Source of the DNA: Betaproteobacteria bacterium
GTDB lineage: Bacteria > Pseudomonadota > Gammaproteobacteria > Burkholderiales > Thiobacillaceae
Assembly (NCBI GenBank): GCA_020049245.1
Contig: JAIFLB010000210.1
Span: 1-6,563, forward strand
Length of the DNA stretch: 6,563 nt
Reading direction: 5' to 3'
Shown here: positions 1 through 5,094 of the stretch, one piece after another
Layout: each line of letters starts with the position of its first letter
How positions within the stretch are numbered: the first letter of the stretch is position 1
Position numbers and translations under genes: made by a program
Notes under the pieces: generated by a model
The model's database searches: none
What the model was told of the DNA's origin: nothing
What the model saw: only the letters and a program-made list of their open reading frames with translations

Positions 1-104
1 ACCTGGCGTTCAAGGTCAAGGGCGCCAAGAAGGGCGACAAGGTTGTCGTCAACTGGGTGGACAACACCGGCGACAAGAACACCGCTGAAGCCGCCATCGG
101 CTGA
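1..104 (+). CDS. soxZ: SoxZ, C-terminal end (partial)
   Basis: Only the last 33 codons are present (frame starting at position 3, TGA stop at 102-104). The fragment starts LAFKVKGAKKGD and continues into a VNWVDNTGD stretch, ending AEAAIG. This matches the C-terminal beta-strands of SoxZ, where a lysine-rich KGxKKGD turn is followed by a (S/N)W-x-DN-x-G motif. SoxZ is the small immunoglobulin-like partner of SoxY. The SoxYZ dimer is the periplasmic carrier to which sulfur intermediates are covalently bound during thiosulfate oxidation. The 5' end lies outside the window, so a soxYZ fusion or the order of the upstream sox genes cannot be judged. It ends 95 bp before the regulator gene, with a REP-like hairpin between them, so it is probably the end of a separate transcription unit. 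Confidence 0.8.
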   Translation, partial: LAFKVKGAKKGDKVVVNWVDNTGDKNTAEAAIG

Positions 105-120
105 TTGGATTGATGCATTA

Positions 121-149
121 CGGTCATTCCGGCCTGCGCTGGGATGACC
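121..149. repeat. REP-like palindrome after soxZ
   Basis: Positions 122-130 (GGTCATTCC) pair with 141-149 (GGGATGACC) over nine base pairs, one of them G-U, around a 10-nt loop. The GTCATTCC...GGAATGAC pattern resembles short dispersed palindromes that are common between genes in proteobacteria. It could also act as a transcript end or mRNA-stability hairpin for soxZ, but there is only a weak T-rich stretch after it. Further on, 162-172 is a small near-palindrome (CAGCA-A-TGCTG) of unknown meaning. No clear promoter for the regulator could be recognised in 105-199. Confidence 0.55.
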
Positions 150-199
150 TCTGGTTTCTAGCAGCAATGCTGATTTCCCCAAGTTATATCGAATAGAGC

Positions 200-1582
200 A
201 TGGCGCAAGACACATCACTGCCGAATCAGGCTTTCCTTCAAAGTATTGTTGACGCGCATCCGGAACCGTTTGCGCTGGTGGATCGCGAGTTTCACGTTGT
301 GGTGGCCAATCAGCGGTATTCCGAAACCTATTCCGGCCTCGACAAAAGTGCCGTGGTTGGTCTCAAGTGCCATCAGGTTTCACATAAAACGGATACCACA
401 TGCGACATCAATGGCGAGGAATGCCCGCTGAAACGGGTGTTCGATACTGGCCAGCCGTATCAGGTGATTCATCGCCATTTTGACCAGCATCATCAGGCCG
501 ACTATGTCGCGGTCAACGCCAGTCCGATTCTGAATGAACGGGGCGAGGTCATCCTGATTGGTGAAAGCATCGCCTCCATCAGCCATGGCGATGAACTCTG
601 CTTTGACGCCGACAAAATGGTCGGCGGCTGTTGTCCCTCATTCATGCGCGTGCTGGATAACCTGGTCAGTGTCGCCGGCACCGATGCGGCTGTGCTGATT
701 CTGGGTGAAACCGGTAGCGGCAAGGAGATGGCGGCGCAGTTGATTCACCGCAAGTCGCGTCGCTTCAGCAGGGAATTCGTCGCCATCGACTGCACTCAAT
801 TTACCGAAGAGAGTTTCACCAGCGAATTGTTCGGCCATTTGCGCGGTGCCTTTACCGGCGCCGTAGAAAACAAGATGGGGCTATTCGAGCTGGCGGATGG
901 CGGCACTTTGTTCCTGGACGAAATCGGCGAACTGTCGCTGACCATCCAGGCCAAGCTGTTGCGAACGCTGGAGACCGGCAGCTTCCGTCGCCTCGGCGAA
1001 ACCCGCACTCGGCAGGCGGATGTTCGCCTGGTCTGCGCCACCAATTGCGATCTCAAACAGATGGTCAGCGAGGGGCGGTTCCGTGCCGACCTGTTTTATC
1101 GCATCAACTGCATGCAGGTCGAACTACCACCGCTCCGCCATCGTCGCGCTGATCTGCCGGAGTTGATCAATTATTTTCTTGGCCGCGTCAGACACAAAGC
1201 CGGGATCAGCGAGGCGGCGCTCAACGCGCTGCTGAATTACAACTACCCCGGCAATATGCGCGAGTTGCGAAATATCCTCGATCGCGCCATCGCGTTGGCC
1301 AAAGGCGAGCGCATCGATATTGCCTTCCTGCCGGATCACGTCCTGCATGACGAACTCGCCGAACCCGTCCACCCCGTTCATGCCGAGAATGATTTTTTCC
1401 AGTGCGACGCGCATCCTCATGCAACCTCGCAGACGAATGATGTGGCGCGACCGCTGCCCACGGCATCGATCCAGGAAGTTCTCGCCAAGCATCAAGGCAA
1501 CCGCCGTCTGGCGGCGGCAGAACTTGGCATTACCGAGCGCACGCTGTATCGCAAGCTCAAGCTATTGCAAACCAATAACTGA
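200..1582 (+). CDS. PAS-domain sigma-54-dependent transcriptional activator
   Basis: This 460-residue protein is a bacterial enhancer-binding protein that would use ATP hydrolysis to open sigma-54 RNA polymerase complexes. The N-terminal PAS domain (about 12-125) carries a cysteine/histidine cluster: Cys57-His58, His62, Cys68 and Cys75-Pro-Leu. More cysteines follow at 134, 144 and 145. The AAA+ domain (about 142-380) has Walker A GETGSGKE (169-176), the sigma-54 contact loop GAFTGA (216-221), Walker B GGTLFLDE (234-241), the GRFRADLFYR arginine segment (292-301) and YPGNMREL (349-356). A Fis-type helix-turn-helix lies at about 433-455 (RRLAAAELGITERTLYRKLK). There is no receiver domain, so signal sensing is probably by the PAS domain itself. 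The start has only a weak Shine-Dalgarno, but the PAS fold begins just after it. A sigma-54 promoter 253 bp downstream suggests it controls the next operon. The signal is unknown; a redox, heme, Fe-S or sulfur-linked cue is inferred from the cysteines. Confidence 0.93.
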   Translation: MAQDTSLPNQAFLQSIVDAHPEPFALVDREFHVVVANQRYSETYSGLDKSAVVGLKCHQVSHKTDTTCDINGEECPLKRVFDTGQPYQVIHRHFDQHHQADYVAVNASPILNERGEVILIGESIASISHGDELCFDADKMVGGCCPSFMRVLDNLVSVAGTDAAVLILGETGSGKEMAAQLIHRKSRRFSREFVAIDCTQFTEESFTSELFGHLRGAFTGAVENKMGLFELADGGTLFLDEIGELSLTIQAKLLRTLETGSFRRLGETRTRQADVRLVCATNCDLKQMVSEGRFRADLFYRINCMQVELPPLRHRRADLPELINYFLGRVRHKAGISEAALNALLNYNYPGNMRELRNILDRAIALAKGERIDIAFLPDHVLHDELAEPVHPVHAENDFFQCDAHPHATSQTNDVARPLPTASIQEVLAKHQGNRRLAAAELGITERTLYRKLKLLQTNN

Positions 1583-1587
1583 CCAAC

Positions 1588-1628
1588 CCGCTTGCGGCGC
1601 GAGCGTCGTGGAATCGGCCCGCAAGCGG
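1588..1628. repeat. REP/BIME-like inverted repeat
   Basis: A perfect 10-bp inverted repeat (CCGCTTGCGG at 1588-1597, CCGCAAGCGG at 1619-1628) lies six bases after the regulator stop codon. The outer sequence to 1640, read on the minus strand, begins TTGTAGGAGGCACC before the GC arm. That GTAGGAG...CTTGCGG style is familiar from REP elements in Pseudomonas and related proteobacteria, here in a two-arm arrangement. It may also stop or protect the regulator transcript, but no run of T follows, so it is not a typical intrinsic terminator. Confidence 0.55.
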
Positions 1629-1664
1629 TGCCTCCTACAACGCGGCCAACTGGATCGATAGGTT

Positions 1665-1684
1665 GCCAATTTTCTCGCCAATTT
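1665..1684. repeat. Direct repeat GCCAATTT x2
   Basis: GCCAATTT occurs at 1665-1672 and again at 1677-1684, with four bases (TCTC) between the copies, giving a 12-bp period. It sits upstream of the candidate activator boxes in the regulatory gap. It could be a binding site for a second regulator or a chance repeat; the sequence alone does not decide. Confidence 0.3.
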
Positions 1685-1721
1685 GCTCGCGCTAATGAAT
1701 CAACCCAGGTTCCATCCCGCC

Positions 1722-1753
1722 TGTCATGACACAAGGCAACAAATTTCATGACA
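1722..1753. promoter_or_regulatory. Candidate upstream activator sites (TCATGACA boxes)
   Basis: TGTCATGACA at 1722-1731 is a perfect 10-bp palindrome. Its eight-base part TCATGACA recurs at 1746-1753, exactly 22 bp on, about two DNA helical turns. Both boxes lie about 110-140 bp upstream of the expected transcription start at about 1861, the distance at which sigma-54 activators usually bind. Two same-face copies of a dyad are what an oligomerising Fis-HTH activator would need. That the protein encoded at 200-1582 is the binder is inference from proximity. A third TCATGACA lies at 1879-1886, in the leader. Confidence 0.5.
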
Positions 1754-1793
1754 TTGCTCAGGAAAATCCTGCCTATCTCTTGGCAATCATTCG

Positions 1794-1820
1794 TAAGTAA
1801 TTGTTTATAAGAAAAATAAA
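1794..1820. promoter_or_regulatory. Candidate IHF-bending site
   Basis: TAAGTAATTGTTT at 1794-1806 matches the IHF consensus, read as YAANNNNTTGATW, with one mismatch. It continues into an A/T-rich tract (1806-1820), as many strong IHF sites do. It lies between the candidate activator boxes and the -24/-12 promoter, where a DNA bend would bring activator and polymerase together. The consensus is loose and the region is AT-rich, so a chance match is possible. Confidence 0.4.
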
Positions 1821-1834
1821 CTCAAGCGACTGAT

Positions 1835-1850
1835 TGGCACGGCCCTTGCA
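1835..1850 (+). promoter_or_regulatory. Sigma-54 (-24/-12) promoter of the CZB-fcc operon
   Basis: TGGCACGGCCCTTGCA matches the sigma-54 consensus TGGCAC-N5-TTGC(A/T) at every defined position. The invariant GG (1836-1837) and GC (1848-1849) are separated by exactly 10 bases. This places transcription start near 1861 and gives a leader of about 47 nt before the ATG at 1908. It faces the CZB-DUF302-fccAB run and lies 253 bp downstream of a sigma-54 activator gene, which strengthens the call. Confidence 0.88.
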
Positions 1851-1907
1851 AAGAGCATTGAGTGTTGTGACGTTTTGCTCATGACACGCTGCCTGAGAAG
1901 GAGCCGC

Positions 1908-2291
1908 ATGACCAAACATGAAGCCTTGCGTGTCGTGCGCCAGGCCAAGTCCTCGCATATTCGCTGGCGCGCTTATGTGCAGGCGATGCTGGCTGGCATG
2001 GTCATCGAGACCGAGCAAGCGCCGCTGCACCACAAGGAATGTCAATTTGGCCAGTGGATCAATCGCGAGGGTTTTTCCGCCTTTGGCCATTGGCCGCTGT
2101 TTCATGACGTCGAGTACGCGCATGAATTGCTGCATGCGGTGTATCTGCTGCTTCACAACGCACTGCATGAAAACGACCAGGCCCGCGTCCGCAACATCGG
2201 CGAGCAACTTGTGGCCATCTCATATTCCCTGGTGGAAGCCATTGAGTTGCTGCAGGAAGAAATCCACAGCTGTGAACAGGAGGTGTTCTGA
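1908..2291 (+). CDS. Stand-alone CZB-domain (zinc-binding) protein
   Basis: This 127-residue protein consists of little beyond one CZB (chemoreceptor zinc-binding) domain. The signature CQFGQW (45-50) is present, and the expected zinc ligands are visible as His17, Cys45, His72 and His76. Their spacing (28, 27 and 4) closely follows the 3-His/1-Cys site of the diguanylate cyclase DgcZ. The protein has no signal peptide or membrane segment, so it should be cytoplasmic. CZB domains normally regulate an attached chemoreceptor or cyclase through zinc binding or cysteine oxidation; here no output domain is attached. It is the first gene after the sigma-54 promoter, so it may be a sensor or partner for the operon or act on a chemoreceptor elsewhere. 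The ATG at 1908 is chosen because AAGGAG (1898-1903) sits four bases before it; a TTG at 1875 in the same frame has no such site. It ends 90 bp before the next gene. Confidence 0.87.
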   Translation: MTKHEALRVVRQAKSSHIRWRAYVQAMLAGMVIETEQAPLHHKECQFGQWINREGFSAFGHWPLFHDVEYAHELLHAVYLLLHNALHENDQARVRNIGEQLVAISYSLVEAIELLQEEIHSCEQEVF

Positions 2292-2292
2292 A

Positions 2293-2307
2293 CGCGACTT
2301 GGTCGCG
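2293..2307. other. Small intercistronic hairpin
   Basis: CGCGAC (2293-2298) and GTCGCG (2302-2307) form a perfect six-pair stem around a three-base loop directly after the CZB stop codon. No T run follows, so it is more likely an mRNA-stability or processing element, or chance, than a terminator. The rest of the 90-bp gap shows only the Shine-Dalgarno of the next gene (AGGAGA, 2371-2376). Confidence 0.35.
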
Positions 2308-2381
2308 CTGCATGCGCTGCGATTCTTCGAATCTACCTGGCATTTCCCCCACCCAACTCATCACCAAGCAAGGAGACACCT

Positions 2382-3116
2382 GTGAAACCCAGTATTTCCA
2401 AGATGCGGTCCGCCGCACTTGCCACTGCTTTGGCCACATGCCTGAGCAACGCCACGGCGCATGCCCAGACTGCCGCGCCAACCAACCCCTATCTGACCAA
2501 TGTGCCGAGCATCACCTTGCCGAATGTGCCGGCCTATCTGGGCCTGATCGGTTCGATGGCGACCTTCAAGCCTTCCGTTGCCGCCAAGCCCTATTCGATG
2601 GCGCCTTCGCTGCCGCGTGACCAGAAGATCGCACTGATGCAGGCGATGATGGCGATGATGCCGAGCATGGGCATCCGTGATGCGATGAGCTTCATGTCAA
2701 CCAAATACAAGGCCAAGGACGGCCTGACGTTTGATGAAGTGGTGCAGTCGATGGAACTGCGCGCCAACACGCTGAACTTCAAGAAGGTCGGTCATTCCCC
2801 GATGTGGAAGGACATCCAGGCAGTACTGGGCGACATGGATGCGCCGCGCATGGAAGTCTTCCATTACTGCGACATCGCCGCCGGCCGCGAAGTGTTGAAG
2901 GCGTCGCCGGAATCCATCGCCTATCTGCCCTGCCGCATCGCGATCATGGAAGACGCCAACAAGCAGATCTGGGTCATCACGCTGGATTGGGATCTGGCCT
3001 GGCTCGATACCGTGCAGGGAAAGATGGGCGTCAACAACGAGCTGGCCAAGTTCGCCAAGGACATCAACGTAAAGATGGACAACATCATGCGGGCCGCCGC
3101 CAACGGCGATCTGTGA
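2382..3116 (+). CDS. Exported DUF302-family protein
   Basis: The 244-residue product begins with a Sec-type signal peptide: basic start, hydrophobic stretch, likely cut after AHA at residue 28. The mature protein should therefore be periplasmic. The C-terminal half (about 130-215) resembles the DUF302 domain. It has a HYC motif (Cys163) followed about 20 residues later by YLPCRIAIMED (Cys184), the C...LPCR-hydrophobic pattern typical of that fold. DUF302 has no settled biochemical role; members are often encoded beside cytochromes and sulfur-oxidation genes, as here. Residues 86-105 are unusually rich in methionine (eight Met in 20). The start is a GTG at 2382, favoured because AGGAGA lies five bases upstream; the next in-frame ATG (residue 8) would lose that site and shorten the signal peptide. 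It precedes fccA by 30 bp. The family assignment rests on pattern recognition only. Confidence 0.72.
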   Translation: MKPSISKMRSAALATALATCLSNATAHAQTAAPTNPYLTNVPSITLPNVPAYLGLIGSMATFKPSVAAKPYSMAPSLPRDQKIALMQAMMAMMPSMGIRDAMSFMSTKYKAKDGLTFDEVVQSMELRANTLNFKKVGHSPMWKDIQAVLGDMDAPRMEVFHYCDIAAGREVLKASPESIAYLPCRIAIMEDANKQIWVITLDWDLAWLDTVQGKMGVNNELAKFAKDINVKMDNIMRAAANGDL

Positions 3117-3146
3117 TCAACGAAGCCTGAAAATAGAGGAGTCAAC

Positions 3147-3728
3147 ATGAAACGTAGCATGCTGTTTTTATCGCTGCTCAGCGCCGCGCTGGGTACCGCC
3201 TCTCTGGCCCACGCCGCCGAGCCGGATGTCGCCGGTCTGATCAAGAGTTGCAACAACTGTCACGGCGTCGCCGGCGTCAGCGTCGGCCATTCGATGCCCT
3301 CCATCGGCGGCCTGTCGGAAACCTATCTGCTCAACATCATGACGCAGTGGAAAACCGGCGAACGCTTTTCTGCGGTGATGGGCCGCCTGCTGAAGGGCTA
3401 CACCGATCAGGAAATCGCCGCGCTGGCGGCGCATTATTCCAAGCAACCCTGGGTGCCGGCTGCCCAAACGCTGGATGCCAAACTGGTGGCGCAAGGCAAG
3501 GACGCGATCGAACGCTGTTCCAGCTGCCATGGCGATACCGGCGTGCCGGACGAAGACGATACGCCGCGCCTGACCGGCCAATGGGCGCAGTACATGGAGC
3601 TGGAACTTGCCAAGTACCGCGACGACACCATCAAGATGCCGCACAAGAAGATGCGCACCAACGCCAAGAAACTCGACGCTGCCGATGTGGCCGCCGCCGC
3701 CGCGCATTACGCCAGCCAGAAGAAATGA
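3147..3728 (+). CDS. fccA: Flavocytochrome c sulfide dehydrogenase, diheme cytochrome subunit
   Basis: This 193-residue protein has a Sec signal peptide (cut probably after AHA at residue 23) and two c-type heme sites, CNNCH (35-39) and CSSCH (124-128). They lie in two similar domains, as in cytochrome c4 and the about 21-kDa FccA of Allochromatium. Candidate axial methionines are Met78 in the first domain, before the GYTDQEIAALAAHY helix, and Met169 in the second, before KKLDAADVAAAAAHY. In the complex it takes electrons from the FAD of FccB and hands them to soluble or membrane cytochromes. It has a strong AGAGGAG Shine-Dalgarno at 3135-3141. Its stop codon overlaps the ribosome-binding site of fccB, 11 bp ahead, which suggests tightly coupled translation of the two subunits. 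On sequence alone a generic diheme c4 would be possible; the adjoining fccB settles it. Confidence 0.92.
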   Translation: MKRSMLFLSLLSAALGTASLAHAAEPDVAGLIKSCNNCHGVAGVSVGHSMPSIGGLSETYLLNIMTQWKTGERFSAVMGRLLKGYTDQEIAALAAHYSKQPWVPAAQTLDAKLVAQGKDAIERCSSCHGDTGVPDEDDTPRLTGQWAQYMELELAKYRDDTIKMPHKKMRTNAKKLDAADVAAAAAHYASQKK

Positions 3729-3739
3729 GGAGACCCAGC

Positions 3740-5032
3740 ATGAGTATCAATCGTCGCAATTTCATCAAGAGCCTGGCCGCTGCCGGTTCAGTTTCGCTCC
3801 TCACCATCCCGACTTCCGCGCGCGCTGCTGGCAAGGGCAAGGTGGTCGTCATCGGCGGCGGCTTTGGTGGTTCCACCGCCGCCAAGTACATCAAGATGAT
3901 GGACCCGGCCATCGACGTCACCCTGATCGAGCCGAACCAGACCTACACCTCGTGCCCGCTGTCGAACGAAGTGCTGTCCGGACACCGTGACATCGCCAGT
4001 CTGCAGACCGGCTATGCCGGGGCCGCCAAGCGCGGCATCAACGTGATCCACGATCATGTCGCCAGCGTCGATGCGGCGAAGAAAACCGTCACCACCAACG
4101 GCGGCCAGACGCTCGGTTACGACGCGCTGGTGATGGCGCCCGGCATTGCCTTCGATTACGAAGCGGTCGGTGGTTATTCGAAGGAAGCCTCCAAGCTGAT
4201 TCCGCACGCCTACAAGGCTGGCGAGCAGACACTTTTGCTGAAGGCGCAACTGGAAGCCATGCCGGATGGCGGTTTGTTCATCATCTCGGTGCCGCCGAAA
4301 CCGTTCCGCTGCCCGCCCGGCCCGTATGAGCGTGCCGCCCAGGTGGCGAGCTACATGAAGCATCACGGCAAGGCGAAATCGAAAGTGCTGATCCTCGACG
4401 CCAACGATTCCTTCTCCAAGAAAGGTCTGTTCGAGCAGGGCTGGAAAGCGCTCTATCCGGGCATGATCGAATGGGTGCCGGGCGCCAATGACGGCAAGGT
4501 GGAACGGGTAGATGCCGCCGCCAAGACCTGTTTCACCGGTCTCAACGACCACAAGGCCGATGTCATCAACCTGATTCCGCCGCATCGTGCCGGCAAGATC
4601 GCGCAGCAGACCGGGCTGACCAATGCCCAGGGCTGGTGCGAGGTGGTGCCGATGACCATGGAATCGACGGTGCACAAGGACATCTACCCGATCGGTGACT
4701 GCTGCATCGCCGGCGAACTGCCGGTGTACGACATGCCGAAATCGGCACATATGGCAATCACCCAGGCCAAGGTCGCGGCCGGTGCCATCATTGCAAAACT
4801 GAATGGCCTGGCCAACCCGCAGCCCTGGTACGTCAACACCTGCTTCAGCACGCTGGCGCCGGACTACGGCATTTCGGTCGTGCATGTGTATCGGGTGACC
4901 AACAACCAGTTCGTCTACGTCAAGGAAGCCGGCGGCATTTCACCGATCGACGCGCCACCGCTGCAACGCAAGCTGGAAGCCGAGTATTGCGTCGGCTGGT
5001 TCAACAACGTGATGGCCGACGCCTTCGCCTGA
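3740..5032 (+). CDS. fccB: Flavocytochrome c sulfide dehydrogenase, FAD subunit
   Basis: This 430-residue flavoprotein oxidises sulfide to sulfur or polysulfide in the periplasm. The N-terminus (RRNFIK at 5-10, then a hydrophobic stretch to ARA at 29) is a twin-arginine signal, as expected for export with FAD already bound. The FAD-binding VVVIGGGFGG lies at 35-44. Cys72 (YTSCPLSNEV) aligns with the cysteine that links FAD covalently in Allochromatium FccB (mature Cys42). Cys191 (RCPPGP) and Cys368 (NTCFS) fit the active-site disulfide pair. The second FAD motif is YPIGDCCIAG (316-325), followed by MPKSAHMAITQAKVAAG. Length is normal for the family. The ATG at 3740 is chosen because GAGGAGA lies at 3727-3733 and the twin-arginine motif starts at once; the open frame reaches back to 3248 but there it overlaps fccA. 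Sulfide:quinone reductase is less likely because of the covalent-FAD cysteine and the cytochrome partner. Confidence 0.95.
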   Translation: MSINRRNFIKSLAAAGSVSLLTIPTSARAAGKGKVVVIGGGFGGSTAAKYIKMMDPAIDVTLIEPNQTYTSCPLSNEVLSGHRDIASLQTGYAGAAKRGINVIHDHVASVDAAKKTVTTNGGQTLGYDALVMAPGIAFDYEAVGGYSKEASKLIPHAYKAGEQTLLLKAQLEAMPDGGLFIISVPPKPFRCPPGPYERAAQVASYMKHHGKAKSKVLILDANDSFSKKGLFEQGWKALYPGMIEWVPGANDGKVERVDAAAKTCFTGLNDHKADVINLIPPHRAGKIAQQTGLTNAQGWCEVVPMTMESTVHKDIYPIGDCCIAGELPVYDMPKSAHMAITQAKVAAGAIIAKLNGLANPQPWYVNTCFSTLAPDYGISVVHVYRVTNNQFVYVKEAGGISPIDAPPLQRKLEAEYCVGWFNNVMADAFA

Positions 5033-5035
5033 TCC

Positions 5036-5070
5036 AGCCGCACCGCGCCGGCCATGCCGGCGCGGCGGCT
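5036..5070. other. GC-rich intercistronic hairpin between fccB and the pentaheme gene
   Basis: CCGCGCCGGC (5043-5052) and GCCGGCGCGG (5056-5065) form a perfect ten-pair stem with a three-base CAT loop. After a two-base bulge the pairing extends with AGCCG (5036-5040) against CGGCT (5066-5070). No T run follows, so a full intrinsic terminator is unlikely. It may protect the 3' end of fccAB mRNA or lower readthrough, giving more FccAB than pentaheme cytochrome. It begins four bases after the fccB stop codon and ends 11 bases before the next Shine-Dalgarno. Confidence 0.65.
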
Positions 5071-5094
5071 TCAAACCCATAGAGGAGTTCAAAC

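Noticed and set aside
1588..1628. Intrinsic terminator for the regulator gene
   Set aside because: The arms are strong but the loop is 21 bases and the sequence after it (TGCCTCCTACAA) lacks the T tract. It was called REP-like instead.
1759..1771. CAGGA-AAA-TCCTG small hairpin as a terminator
   Set aside because: Only five base pairs and no T run; it lies between the activator boxes and the IHF-like site and is likely chance or part of a protein site.
1875..1907. TTG start 11 codons upstream for the CZB gene
   Set aside because: There is no Shine-Dalgarno before it, while AAGGAG sits four bases before the ATG at 1908. The added residues are not part of the CZB fold.
3168..3707. A 179-codon minus-strand open frame
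   Set aside because: It is antisense to fccA, whose two CXXCH sites and signal peptide prove the + strand frame.
3248..3739. Upstream extension of the fccB frame, which would make a 594-residue protein
   Set aside because: The extension overlaps fccA in another frame and is arginine-rich with no domain. The ATG at 3740 has a good ribosome-binding site and an immediate twin-arginine signal.
3788..4885. A 365-codon open frame on the minus strand
   Set aside because: It lies wholly antisense to fccB, whose protein has all family motifs. The minus-strand product shows no recognisable domain and is the type of open frame GC-rich codon use creates.
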